Assembly (NCBI GenBank): GCA_025667525.1
Contig: CM046874.1
Coordinates: 278,750,380 to 278,814,379 of the forward strand
From: Glebionis coronaria
Taxonomy: Eukaryota > Streptophyta > Magnoliopsida > Asterales > Asteraceae
Direction: 5' to 3'
DNA length: 64,000 nucleotides
Shown here: positions 45,147 through 56,843 of the stretch, piece by piece
Layout: each line of letters opens with the position of its first letter
Position numbering within the stretch: the stretch's first letter is position 1
Notes under the pieces: generated by a model
Database searches by the model: none
Seen by the model: only the letters and a program-made list of their open reading frames with translations
Told to the model about the DNA's origin: nothing
Made by a program: the position numbers and the translations under genes

Positions 45147-46059
45147 AGGGGGAAGAAGAAGACACATCGAACGCACAACGAGTACACGTGATGAACTTCA
45201 TACCTTCTTTTGATTTGAAGACATTCCGGGATGACATTTGTCATAGCCGCAGAGAAAATCAGTGTTCTAACTCGTGGCGTTATCAATCTCTTAACGGTAC
45301 ACTACTGATTCGATGATTAATTGTTTGGTTGTTGCAATTATTCATCATCATTATCCTATATGCATTCCCGGGACTTAATTGACTCTGGTGCATCTCCGGA
45401 AGAAGATATGTGCATTTCCGGGACTTAATTGACTCTGGTGTTACGATGTCAACTTCATGAATGGGATAAAGTGTCTACTTCAGTATTTGAGCTTCATAAT
45501 GGGGATTGATTTACTTTCTTCAACCATGTGGGGGAAGAAATGTCTTGATTCTTTCTCGTATGCATAACTTGAACTCTCAGGGGGAAGAAAAATTCAGAAG
45601 AATTATTCAAGCGTGAGAAGAGAAGTTGTTGATCTACTTGGTGTACCCCTTACTTTCAATTCCTCTTAGCAACGTTATCATGTTATATGATGGGATTTGC
45701 TTGTTAGATTCTGCTGTGCGCTTAATCATTCTAAGCTTTATTGAAAGCTTTGAAGTTGCTTACGAGGATTGTCGATTTAGGGGGAAGCTATTTAAAAAGC
45801 TTCTACATCAAGTTTATGTGGCATGAATTAGGGGGAAGCTAATTCAGAAGCTTCTCCTTAACCAGAAGTGTATGGGTTACTTAGCTCGTGCCGTTATAGT
45901 ATTTTTACTACAAGTTAAAGATGAGTCGTTTTGAAGTCAAAGGCCTCAGAAGACTTCATCAGCATTGGACGCTTCATGAAAGCTCTTGTTCTTATCATTA
46001 TGTACTTGTTAGGAAAAAATATTGTAAGGAATTCTACACGTCGTCCCATGGGGGAAGAT
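45147..46059 (+). promoter_or_regulatory. Series of polypurine-like GGGGGAAG motifs
   Basis: AGGGGGAAGAAG (about 45148), GGGGGAAGAAA (45529), AGGGGGAAGAA (45579), AGGGGGAAGCT (45779 and 45829) and the real tract ATGGGGGAAGAT ending at 46059. Only the last is next to an LTR. Confidence 0.75.
45361..45445 (+). repeat. Direct repeat of about 28 bases
   Basis: GCATTCCCGGGACTTAATTG followed by ACTCTGGTG, then again from 45411 with GCATTTCCGGGACTTAATTG, 50 bases apart. Confidence 0.8.
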
Positions 46060-46359
46060 TGTTGGAAACTCACTTTATGTGACGACATTTAAGAATTCCC
46101 ATTAGTTATCATAGTCACACACGTTTAGACTAGACTAGGTTCTTGTACTGTTAAGCATATCGTGTGTGACTATATATACCCCTCCTTAGCTTCCAAGGAG
46201 GGGTGTTGGTTGTGTCACATTTTCACTTAATACATTTCATCTTATATTTCATACACATTCAACCTCTCTCTCTCTCTCTCTCTCTCTCTAAGCCAACAAT
46301 GGCTTCCACCACCATCTACCACCACATTAGACCACCGGATCCGATTTAGCATTTCTACA
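46060..46359 (+). mobile_element. 3' LTR of the non-coding copia element
   Basis: Partner of 42371-42660; CT repeat longer by about ten bases. Confidence 0.92.
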
Positions 46360-46939
46360 AAAGTATAGATAAATGCATAAAGTAAAGAAGGCTAGAAAGC
46401 TTCCAGTCCATATGCACGTACGCTTAAAGTCTACGAGCGTCCGTGAGTACCTGCCATTTTGGGAACATGAAAAGGAAAACGGTTGAGCAATATGCTCAGT
46501 GCATGGATATACAAGTATAACATGAATAGTATAAGCATATAAGCATGAAACAGCGGAAGAAACTAAGTCCTGGATAACCTGGTTATATCTTAGTAAAACT
46601 AGTTTTATAGTTTGAAAAGCCTTATGTTTATCTTATAAAAACTGGTTAACATATTTACCATTAGCCAATATAGGTCATGAAATATCAACGTGCATGAATA
46701 CTTGGAGGGGTGACCTCGTCATGCAAATTAGAGGGGCTGCCTCTAATTTAATATACTGGTTTTTTTGGTAGGAGGGATCAACTCTTTCTGAAGGATGCAA
46801 GGCACACACCACATTCACACTGAGTAATCTGCTGAAAACATTTAAACTAGGATGCACCCATACGCCCCACCTGATAATATAATAAATGGCCAAAAGCTGA
46901 AAGGGACGCAACGAGCTATCACTCCGCCGTGGTGAAGTC

Positions 46940-46964
46940 ATAACATCAGTGCCTCCAGTGTTAT
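46940..46964 (-). repeat. LTR hairpin (copy C), partly broken
   Basis: Minus strand ATAACACTGG, loop AGGCA, CTGATGTTAT; three inner pairs lost. Confidence 0.5.
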
Positions 46965-47403
46965 GGTTATGGTACCTCCATAACTAGGTGAAACTGGTCA
47001 TGCATGTATATGGCTTTAGGTATTCTAATTAAACATAATAAATTCAAAAACATATAAAACATATACTGGGGAAAACAGTTGGCTGCATACGGGGAATCCT
47101 AATAAGGAAGAATGTCCATACTGAAAGGACGGAGAATCTGTACCTTATGTCCAGTGAACGAAGAATATGAACGGAAGAGAGTCCTACTTCGGTATCACTA
47201 ATGCTACATAAATACATACGTGTATAAGTATCTGATTACTGAGTGCGTAACTGGTTTATATAATGTCTTAGCTTGTTTTATATGTTTATGTCATGTTTTA
47301 CTGATTTAAGCTTTATAATGTGTTTATCATATATTATGTCTATTCTGATTAAGTATTACTTGTATTTCATGTGTTATTATAATTGTTGTGTAATAATAAG
47401 TGA

Positions 47404-47660
47404 CTTTCTAAAAAAATAGAAGGTTTCCTAAAATAGAAAGTTTCAAAAAATAGAAAGTTACCAAAAATAGGAAGTTTCCAAAAATAGAAAGTTTCCAAAA
47501 ATAGAAAGTTTCCAAAAATAGAAAGTTTCCAAAAATAGAACTACTGCTTAAAATAGATAAGTTTCTAAAAATAAAAAGTTTCCATAAATAAATTAGCTAC
47601 CTTAAATAAATAAGTTTCTAAAAATAGAAAGTTTCCATAATTAGATATAAGCTGGATAAT
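47404..47660 (-). repeat. GGAAACTTTCTATTTT repeats (copy C)
   Basis: About ten copies, inverted (AAAAATAGAAAGTTTCC), several perfect. Confidence 0.88.
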
Positions 47661-47835
47661 TAAGCTAATTATATAAGCTTAAGTGTTTTCTGATTAATAT
47701 TCTAAAGTTTCCATAAATAAATTAGCTACCTCAAATAAATAAGTTTCTAAAAATAGAAAGTTTCCAGAATTAGATATAAGCTGGATAATTAAGCTAATTA
47801 TATAAGCTTAAGTGTTTTCTGATTAATATTCAAAG
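47578..47835 (-). repeat. 129-bp tandem duplication
   Basis: GTTTCCATAAATAAATTAGC recurs 129 bases later (47578 and 47707), as does all that follows to TCTGATTAATATTC. Two mismatches seen; a recent duplication not present in copies A and B. Confidence 0.88.
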
Positions 47836-48116
47836 TCATGTGATTATATAGTATAGTTTATTAATTATTTAATGTGAATTAAATAAACTATAGGTTAAAG
47901 TATTTAATAAATATATCATGATTTAATTAAATAAAGGTAAAATAAATACTTAGGTTAAAACATGTATTATTATCTATTAATAATATACCCTAAGTCATGC
48001 AAATTAATTAATTATAGTCATGGTTTTAATAATTAATTAATTATATAGTCTAATTAAATGATAATTACTTAGGTTAAAATTCATGAATTAATAATAAAAT
48101 TAATAACCTAAGTTAG

Positions 48117-51100
48117 TGATAAGACTGCTTTTATACATAGTCTCATCGTCCAAAAAGGGCTTAAAATGCATTAAATATCATCAAAATACCCCAATATATG
48201 CTTGTGTTTGTTGCTTGTGTATTTTAGGTACGGATATTGAGAAAATGACTAAAGATCACAAGAATCATGCAAAAACGAACACGGGAAACGAAGCCGCACA
48301 TTGAACCAAGCCCTAATGAAGAATTTTCCAAAGAAAACCCTTGAAGATTTGAAGATTTATGAAGAAGGGTCCTCCAATATTGAAGAATTGACACTTTATA
48401 CCCTTGTATCCTCATAATTACAAGTTTGGTCCCTAAAGTTTGTCAATATTGCAAAAAGGGCCCTCCACTTTGAAGAATTGGCAATTTTAGTCCCTCATCA
48501 AAACTAAAATGTCAATATTTATCCTCCTCAAAGTCAAACATACCAAGAAGGACTCCAAGTTACAAGAATTACAAGTTTGGTCCTTTGAAAATAACAAAAT
48601 TACCAAAAGGACCCTTGACTTTAAAGAAATGTCAAAAATGGTCCCTCATTAATCATGACTTGGCAATTTCAGTCCTCCAAGAAGTCAAACAAACAAGTTA
48701 AGACCATATTCTATGAAGAAAATGCCAAATCAGTCCTTCAAGAATCAAGAAATGGCAAGAAATACCCATGAAAATACTTTGGAAAAGTATTTGGGGAAAA
48801 AGTGTGAAAAAAAAACTTCAATTACAAAGGAATCCGTATTTTTGCTAAGTTTATATACAAGTGACAAGAGAAAGGAAAGAAAGGGGTTAAACATGGCAAG
48901 ACAAACAAAGTTACCTAGACCACTCATGCTTTGACACCTGTCCCACTCACCCATTTCCACCAATCACAAGCCTCCATTGCTCCACCTCACCAATCCACAC
49001 ATACCAGATTAACAACTTAATTTAATAAGTTTAAATTTGGCGCTTAACATGTTTTTTAAACACTAATCCGGATCAAACTAGCAACTATTCCCTCAAGAAC
49101 ACAAATTGGGTTTTCTTAATTGTGTTATAATTAAACCCCCAACTGCTCCACAATGATGATTAGGGTCTCTCTAATCACAACCCAACTTTTAAAAACCTTA
49201 CCACATCACCCCACACCCCACACAAGATTCCCTACTACATACCTTTGTGCATATTGCCAAATGTTGGACAGGCATCCAACGTCCCACAACAAAGCTTGGA
49301 TTTTAAGCTTGATATACACCCTTTTATCAACTTTTCACTTGCCAGCTCCACAACAATCCAAGAATATGTCACATGATCTTCAAAGACTCAAAACAAGACA
49401 AGGGCATAATGGGGACTTCACAGCTTTTGGGTTTATGTTTTTTAGCTTCTTAGCAAGTAGTTTGTAGCCTATATAAGGCATAGGACTGAGTACTTTAAGC
49501 TTTGCTCTTGAATTTTCCTTGGTTTATAAATCTGTAAATCACATATTTATCTTAATGAAATGTGTTTGAATTTAGTGAAGAAAGCTCAAGTGCCACTCTT
49601 AATATCTGTTTATTGTTGTTAATGTTTACTACTTCTTGAATCTTAAACCTGTTTTCAAAAGGAGTGTGCAAAAGTTTCCACATTTTCCATTTTTCTTGAT
49701 ATTTTGCTAACTCTAATTTAAACCTTGGAATTCTTGGGCTATAAGGCTGATCATAGCATCCTGATATGGAGTTATCAAGGTGTGGTGAAGCTTATAACTT
49801 GGGGATAATCAAGTGTGGGGAACTAAGGTTGTATTAATCAAGAATTTTTCACTTTTCTGATTTTTATTTTGTGCTCTTAACTTTGTTGAATCTTAGCAGG
49901 CTTTGTTGTGGAAGCTTGTACTTGTTCTTGCTAGTACAAAAGCTCAAAATTCGTGGGTGTGGATGTACATCCATGAGGTTTGCATACTTAATCCCAAAAT
50001 CTGTTAAAATCTTGATTTTTGGTGAATTTGTGTGCTAGTTGTGTTCTTGCTGATTTTATGGTCTAATCTTGCTTAAATCTGCATATTATACTTGTTATTG
50101 TGCTAATTTGGGCTTGGGTGGTCTTGGATAACATTTTTGATTTGAAAATTTTGGTTTGAAAAGTTAAAAGGGTGTTTGGGATTAACTGTTTGAGATCATA
50201 AGTGGATATTGTGTTGTTAGAAGTTTGTGTTATTGCTTGGTATCTGTTAAATACTTGGTTGAGTGCATATTGCTGCAAGTTTTTGGGTTTGAAACCTCAA
50301 ATCAAACATTGTGCTATATCTCATTGAGTTTAACTGTTTCTGACCTAAGATTTTGGTAAAATCTAGAATTTATGCATTCTTAGGGTTAAAAGTTGTTAAA
50401 ACATCATTTATATAACATATGTGATAGATATAAGTGATTGAATTTGGCTTGTTGGTCAAGTGCATCTGCAAAAGTAAAAACTGCATGTTTAGTGTTCATC
50501 AATAACTTTAAGTGCTTGAATCTTGCTCAATACTTTGAATCAGTCTATGAAACCTGTTTAGACTTGCTTATTTAAGTTTATTATTGCTTGTGTATGCATT
50601 TGGTTAAGTTTGGCTGGCTGAATTGTGCTATAAGTGCTTATTGAACCTTAACTGCTTATTTGTTCATGTCTGGTGCATATCTGGTAATGTTTTGATTAAA
50701 CTCTACTAATTGGCTGAGTGTGATTGTAATTTCTTGATTTTTATTGACTCCTCTTGGTCCACTGATCATTTGGGTGCCTTTGTGTAACTTGAATCTCAAA
50801 AAAATCACTAAAGACAAAAAAGTCAAGAAGTAAAGCAGTGGAAAAAGTTTCCACTGCTCAACACCCAAAACTAGCCCCTGCTAGTGCAATTTTTCAGTTA
50901 GCTTATCAATAAGCCATTTTGGCTTATCCAGATCTGCAACAACTTATTTTTTGTGATCAATCTTCATCATTTGACCCATTTGTTTGAACTGGAGCTTATT
51001 AGACTTTGACTTTGACTTTTTGCTAGAAAACCAACTCATTTAACTTTTTCATAAGTGCTTATTTGCTTATTCCAGCTTATTGAGTGAACGTATTTTAAAA

Positions 51101-52336
51101 CTTTTTGTCTATTAAGCTTAGTTAAGTCATTTAAAAGCTTTAGAAACTTGAATCAGCTCTTGGGATAGCCTAGAACTCGAAAACGACTATTTTGTCCTTT
51201 TGTGTAGATTGCTTTTTACATTTTCAGGCTTATTCCTTTGACTTATTTCAAATTTCTTTTTATAGAAGTCTTAAGCAACTCAAAAGAAGCTTGTGTGTCT
51301 AATTTGAGCTTATGGCATCAGCTTATAGATTAATGGGCCAAAAAGCCCAATAAGAATAAGCTGTTTGATATAAGCCAGCTTATTTCACATTTTTAGCTTT
51401 TGGGCCTATGAAAAGTTGTGTTTAAAATAAAATTTTGAGTCAGATAGGAGTTTTTGGACTTAATTGGACAACATTTTGCTTATTGGGCCTATTTGAGCCC
51501 AATAAGGGGACTGTTTGGACTTTTGGCCCATTTGGAGGCCCATTAGGGGTATTTTGTAATTTCAACTTCATTTTCTGTTTATTTAGGTTAAATTAAGCTA
51601 GTTTGCAAGTTTTTAGAATTTTTTATAAATTTTGGATTTTTAATTTATTTTATTATTTTTTTATTGTTAAAAATTAAAATTTAGATTTTTCAAGTTTTTA
51701 AATTTTTCTTATGTTAAATACATTAAGTTAGGATTTTTACAACTTTTTGAATATTTTTATTATTCTTAGATTAATTTTTATAATTATTTTAATTTGTAAT
51801 AGTTTTTAATTGTTTTTAAATAGTTTTAATTAATTTTAAAATTTTCAAAAATAGTTTTAAATTAAGTTAGGGTATTTTAGAGGTTTAAAAAGTGATAAAA
51901 CTCATTTTGGGCTTTTTTTTAATTAAATTGATTTTTAGGGCTTTAATTAGCATTAAAAAATCATTATTTAATTAAATTAAAGGTTTGAGTGATTTTTGAT
52001 TTTTTGTAAACTCTAATTGCATTATTTAGGATTTATTGCAATTTTCTAGGAATTTTTAGAGTAAATTATTAAATTTGGTGCTTTTACGGTTTTACGTGAA
52101 CGACCTTTTCGTCTTAGTATAACTCGTCATCGTAACCGTCATTCTCTTCTTATCTCATTTCTATTTTCTTTCTCGTAATCATATAATCACATAATTAATC
52201 ATCTCTCTACACAACACACTAGCCTCCTTGAGAACGATCCCCACTTTTGGGTCATAACTCGTGGTTTTCCTAAATCACTTGTTAACGCTTGCCCTAATTT
52301 TACCTCCTTTTCCTAAAGGTGTGTAAAAACACAACT
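48117..52336 (+). mobile_element. Athila 5' LTR (4.2 kb)
   Basis: TGATAAGACTGC start, aligned with the LTR start at 38976 (minus). U3: a run of GGTCCCT/AGTCCTC motifs (48420-48690), TATA box 49469-49478. Long AT-rich R/U5 with scattered GCTTATT motifs. End near 52336 inferred from the primer site and from alignment with 35056. Frames inside (48116-52604) are not genes. Confidence 0.88.
49469..49478 (+). promoter_or_regulatory. Athila LTR TATA box
   Basis: CTATATAAGG, 1.35 kb into the LTR, followed by CTTTAAGC and a leader. Confidence 0.6.
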
Positions 52337-52342
52337 ATCCTT

Positions 52343-52361
52343 TTGGCGCCATTGCCGGGGA
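52343..52361 (+). promoter_or_regulatory. Primer-binding site, Athila (tRNA-Asp) type
   Basis: TTGGCGCCATTGCCGGGGA, the Athila signature with one change (CGTTG to CATTG). Confidence 0.92.
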
Positions 52362-53089
52362 GGCGTGTTGTGTTTTGATTTGGCAATTATTGTTTTTATA
52401 TATAGCCATAATATCTATTTGTATTAGTAGCACTCTACTAATACGTATTATCGGTTTTTCGTTTTTTGTGTGAATACTATTACTATATTGTATATGTAGA
52501 ACAATAAATTCACAAGTACTCCAAAAGTGTGAAAACACAACCTTGACTTGGGAGGTCATTACCCAATCATTGTATTCGAATCTCAAACAAGAAAGAAAAG
52601 ACAAAAATAGATAAATACTTTCGTGAAGCTCGATTTTGAAAAATACAAACTATAAGGTGGGTATAAGGCGGGTATTATAAAATATACCCTAAAGAAAAAG
52701 GCTCCTAAGTGCTTCGCGCCGCCTCGTTTCCCCGCTTGCTTGTGATTATTTGATTTTGAGAGCTAATCAAGGGTTTTGCCGCCCAAAGTATTATTAAGTA
52801 TCATATATACTTTCTTGGTTTCATTGATTAAACCCTCTTGAACGTTTTGGTGTTCCACCAACGTTCTAAAGTCATCGAAGGCGTTCACTTCACGTGATCA
52901 TTTTCATTCCTTGAGGCTTCTTTAATCAAGAGATTTGATTAAGGAGGAGATTTGTAGATTTTGATCTACTTAATACAATCACAAAAATCTAAAAAAAAGT
53001 AAAAACAATCAAAAACCACAAAAAAATTGAAAAATACAAAACACCAAAAAGAATCTTCTTTGCTCACACGCACGTTGTACGTGACGTTT
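52362..53089 (+). other. Athila leader
   Basis: Non-coding, 730 bases between primer site and gag; ends in an A-rich stretch. Nothing else seen. Confidence 0.6.
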
Positions 53090-53770
53090 ATGCTTACTCG
53101 TAATCAAGCAAGACGTGCACGTAAACGAAAAAACCGAAAGGAGTCAACACCTACTCCTAATCTTTCTAGTGAGGAGTCTCCTATTGACGAACCCATTGTA
53201 AGAGAAGAACCAACCATGGCGAATCAAACTATGATGGAGTTACTTCAAGCACCCACCGAGGGTTATGGAGAGGCTATTGTGATTCCCGCTATCCTTGCGG
53301 AGAATTTTGAAGTAAAAACGGGTTTGTTGTCGATGATCCAAAACAACAAATTCCGTGGTGATGAGGACAACCCGCACAACCATATCCGCCAATTCAATCG
53401 TCTTACCGCCACTTGTAAGTTTAAGGATGTTGCTAATGACTCGATTAAGATGATGCTTTTTCCGTATTTAGCGGGGCCCGCTAAAATTTGGTTAGAGAAA
53501 GAGCCACCCAATTCTATATTGACGTGGAAGGATCTCGTGTCTAAGTTTGTGAACCAATTTTTTCCGCCCTCTAAGACTACGCATTTGAAAAACGAGGTTT
53601 CAAAATTTTCACAAGAATTTAATGAGAGTTTTTCAACGGCTTGGAATAGGTTTAAGGAAATGTTACATGAGTGTCCTCATCACGGTTTTCCGACTTGCAT
53701 CAAATTGACACGTTTTACAATGGACTTAATGATCATGAAAGGATTATCTAAATGCCGCCGCGGGTGGTAA
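53090..53770 (+). pseudogene. gag: Athila gag, capsid part
   Basis: Start at 53090 chosen because the basic MLTRNQARRARKRKNR is the usual Athila gag N-terminus; the frame is open from 53027. Motifs: MMELLQAPTEGYGEAIVIP, NPHNHIRQFNRLTATCKF, IKMMLFPYLAGPAKIWLEKE, LVSKFVNQFFPPSKTTHLKN, WNRFKEMLHECPHHGF. Frame lost near 53700-53720; capsid end (about 53775, NAAAGG region) continues in another frame. Particle protein of a gypsy element. Confidence 0.88.
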
Positions 53771-54464
53771 ATTTTTGTGTAAAACGGTTGAGGAAGCTTT
53801 GGTGATAATTGAGAATAGATCTAAGGTGTATAGTCCTCGTAGCACGTCTAGTGTTCGTAAGCCTTCGTCTTTGGCTTCACCTTCTTTGTCTACTACCATC
53901 GATGCTTGCCAAATTGAGGCGAACTTGGAAAACAAAATATTTGATAAGCTTAAAGGTCTTCTAATTGAGTTCAAAGTTGGAGAACCAAGTGCTCCCGCTA
54001 CGGCTAAAGCAGTTGAGGTTTCATGCATGTATTGTGGTGGAGGTCATGATTTCTCCGAGTGCATTACCAACGGTGGTAACACTTCGAGTGCTTACGCGGC
54101 CACGGGAACTTACAACCAAAACGGTCAAGTTACCCGCTCTAATCAATTGACTCCACCGAGTTTTGGTTCAAATCAAAATGCTAACAACAACTATCGCAAC
54201 AATCAAGTTGGTTTCAAAAACAATTACAAAAAGGGAAACTATGGTAATCAAGGGGCTAATAATCAAGTTTCAAACAAAAATCAAAATGATTTTCAAAACA
54301 ACAACAAAGGTTTGCAAACTTTGAAAGATCTTCCAAATGAATTTGTTGGATACGCTAATGGGAACGATGCTAGGTTTGACAACATTCAAAAAGAAATCAT
54401 TAGCCTAAGATCCGAGTTTAAGAACGACTTGAAGAAAGAGTTGAAAAATGAGGTTAGCAAATGA
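53771..54464 (+). pseudogene. gag: Athila gag, nucleocapsid part
   Basis: CKTVEEALVIIENRSKVYSP follows the capsid; zinc-knuckle CMYCGGGHDFSEC near 54024-54062 (spacing C-X2-C-X4-H-X4-C, intact). Then an Asn/Gln/Gly-rich stretch (NNNYRNNQVGFKNNYKKGNY) and LQTLKDLPNEFVGYANGNDA; ends at TGA 54462, overlapping the start of the next frame. Confidence 0.85.
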
Positions 54465-55167
54465 GCTTAAAATCCATACAAACAAGATGGAAGGAAATGT
54501 AACAAGGTTACAACAAAACCAACAAAAAATGAAACAAGGGGAACATGAAATTAAGCAAGAAATGATTAAGGCCGAGAAGAGGCAATCCATGTTTGAAGAC
54601 AAAATTTCATCTATGTTTGAGGCAATTATGTGCAAACCGTCTTCGAGTAGTCTTCCTAGTAACACCATATCAAACCCTAAGGGTGAAATGAAAGTGATTA
54701 CCACACGTAGTGGTAAGACACTTAAGGAACCGACTCCTCAACCAATTGCTCCTACGGAGGATGCAATTGAGGAAGAACCCGAGGTGGTGGTCGAAAAGGA
54801 GCATGTCCAAATCCCACGAAGTACCGCTCATGCCACACCTACGGTTGACCCATTACCAACATTGGAACCCGAGATTCCAAAAGCTATGCCTATGCCTCAA
54901 CCCACACCACCTTTGCCCTATCCATCGAGACTTAGAAAGGAGAAACGACAAGAGCGCGATAATTATCAATTTGAAATTTTTATGAAAATGTTTCGTGATT
55001 TTCACTTTAATGTGAGTTTCGCCGATGCTTTGGTCATGATGCCTCGATTTGCCGCTAACTTTAAGAGTATGTTGAACAAAAGGAGAAATTACACCAATTT
55101 TCTAGTTGTTCATCGGTTTATCTTAATCGCATACCTCAAAAAGTCGGTGATCCCGGTAAATTTTTAA
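54448..55167 (+). pseudogene. Athila gag-pol linker region
   Basis: 239-codon frame: a coiled coil (NKMEGNVTRLQQNQQKMKQG, EHEIKQEMIKAEKRQSMFED), then MKVITTRSGKTLKEPTPQPI, an Athila hallmark before protease, a Pro/Glu-rich stretch, and PYPSRLRKEKRQERDNYQFE. A frameshift near 55090-55140 throws the protein off before protease. Confidence 0.8.
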
Positions 55168-55187
55168 TCCCTTGTGCAATCCAAGAT

Positions 55188-56120
55188 ATGGAAGAATGCT
55201 ATGCCTTGGCCGATCTTGGTGCTAGCATTAACTTGATGCCACTTGCAATCTTCAAGTCGCTCAATCTTCCTAATCTTACTCCTTCACTAATGTCTATCGA
55301 GTTGGCCGACCATTCCACGATTCCCGCATGTGGATTGGCGGAAGATGTTTTTGTGAAAGTGGGAAAGTTCTATTATCCGGTAGACTTTATCGTTGTCGAT
55401 ATTCCCACGGATCCTCAAGTTCCTCTCATTTTAGGTCGTTCGTTTATAGATACGTCCATGGCTTTGATCGATGTTCATGCTAGAAAGATCACCTTACGTT
55501 TCAACGACGAGGAACTTGTTATAAACGTAACTCAAAACTCTCAAATTTCTCATGTTTATTCCGTTGCGACTATAAACCTCGTTGATATGATTGACGTTGT
55601 TTGCGGGGAATTTTTACAAGAAGTTCTAGGTTTTGGTGATGATGAAAATAGTGGCAATCCTACTATGTTAGATCCCATTCTTGATAACTCGACACCAACC
55701 TTCACTCCATTTAAAGGTGGTGGTATTACGTTGGAAGAATTCAATGTTCCACGTACTTGTAACGAAGACCTCGACAACGATGAGGACTTCTCGATTATCA
55801 AGGATTTTCTTAACGATTTCCCATTTCCTCCACCCGAGGAGGTTATGAGTATCGAGCCCAAATCTTCAATTGAGGAACCACCTATCCTCGAGTTGAAAGA
55901 TTTACCTCCTCATCTCGAATATGTCTTTTCGGAGGAGGGCGATAAGTTGCCGGTTATTATTGCGAAAGAACTTTTGGATGATGAAAAAACCACACTTGTC
56001 GATGTTCTTAAGGATCACAAAGGGGCAATTACGTGGAAGTTATCCGACATTAAGGGGATCGATCCCAAATTTTGTACCCACAAAATCTTAATGGAGGAGG
56101 ATTACAAACCCGCAATCTAA
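55188..56120 (+). pseudogene. pol: Athila protease and linker to RT
   Basis: Active site ALADLGASINLMPLAIFKSL: DLGAS rather than DTGAS, as usual for Athila/Tat. Second motif VPLILGRSFIDT. After an acidic linker comes LPPHLEYVFSEEGDKLPVII and ITWKLSDIKGIDPKFCTHKI, the start of RT. Ends TAA at 56118. Confidence 0.88.
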
Positions 56121-56132
56121 TGTCAAAGGAGG

Positions 56133-56843
56133 GTGAACCCCAAAATTCACGATAGCCCTTGGGTGAGTCCTATTCATTGTGTCCCTAAGAAGGGAGGAAT
56201 GACCGTTGTGCCAAACGATGCCAACGAGTTAATTCCCACTAGACTCTTGACCGGATGGAGAGTGTGCATTGACTATTGTAAGTTGAATGAAGCTACTCGT
56301 AAAGACCATTTTCCTTTGCCCTTCATGGACCAAATGTTGGAGCGTCTTGCGGGAAACGATTTCTATTGCTTTTTAGATGGTTTTTCCGGTTACTTCCAAA
56401 TTCCCATCGATCCTCGTGATCAAGAAAAAACTACGTTTACGTGTCCATATGGAACGTTTGCCTATCGTAGAATGCCATTCGGACTTTGCAATGCACTGGG
56501 AACCTTTCAAAGGTGCATGATGGCTATTTTTCATGATATGATCGAGAAGACGATGGAAGTCTTCATGGATGACTTTTCCGTGTTTGGTAGTTCGTTCACT
56601 TCGTGTTTGTCGAATCTTGAGAGAATGTTGAAGCGTTGTGAGGAAACCAACCTTGTGCTTAATTGGGAAAAATGTCATTTTATGGTTAAAAGTGGAATCG
56701 TCTTAGGGCACAAGGTTTTGAAAGCGGGGATTGAGGTAGATCAAGCTAAGGTAGACGTCATCGCCAAATTAACTCATCCCAAAACCGTTAAGGGAGTTAA
56801 GAGTTTCTTAGGCTACGCGGGCTTTTATCGTCGATTCATCTAG
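56133..56843 (+). pseudogene. pol: Athila reverse transcriptase
   Basis: DSPWVSPIHCVPKKGGMTVV, WRVCIDYCKLNEATRKDHFP, CFLDGFSGYFQIPIDPRDQE, TFAYRRMPFGLCNALGTFQR, catalytic FMDDFSVFG (near 56562), IVLGHKVLKAGIEVDQAKVD, VKSFLGYAGFYRRFI, then TAG at 56841. Catalytic residues intact; missing thumb end because of the stop. Confidence 0.9.

Larger units (their letters stand above)
42676..46046 (+). other. Internal region without coding capacity
   Basis: The longest plus frame (42514-42978) begins inside the LTR and has no domain. Content: TATGGTC-type short repeats (42700-42960), a GCGATGG tract (43085-43395), a few dispersed 20-60-base repeats, and purine-rich motifs before the 3' LTR. Frames at 43691-43903, 45119-45316 and 45626-45826 are not recognisable proteins. 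Confidence 0.7.
42371..46359 (+). mobile_element. Non-coding copia-type LTR element (4 kb)
   Basis: LTRs 42371-42660 (290 bp) and 46060-46359 (300 bp), both TGTTGGAAACTC to CATTTCTACA, differing by four or so substitutions and the length of a CT repeat. Primer site and purine tract in place. The 3.4-kb internal region has no gag or pol. No target duplication: CTTTT on the left, AAAGT on the right, and the two flanks are different elements. Probably a non-autonomous family member mobilised by another copia, recombined after insertion. Orientation from primer site and PPT. Confidence 0.88.
46360..48116 (-). mobile_element. Tekay-family LTR fragment (copy C), minus strand
   Basis: Reverse complement of the second half of copies A and B: GGAAGCT block (46400), hairpin (46940-46964), CTGGGG AAAACAGTTGGCTGC (47067-47085), GGAAACTTT repeats, CATGTTTTAACCTAAG. 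Truncated left by the copia LTR and right by the Athila LTR. The 88-codon minus frame at 46675-46941 matches the frame at 16482-16736 only because the LTRs are homologous. Confidence 0.85.

Noticed and set aside
16482..46941. Conserved 84-88-codon frame in Tekay LTR copies A and C as a small gene
   Set aside because: Similarity follows from LTR homology; copy B has a stop early in the frame, the start in copy A is TTG, and indels differ. No sign of selection on protein.
53744..54028. Minus-strand 94-codon frame
   Set aside because: Antisense to Athila gag.
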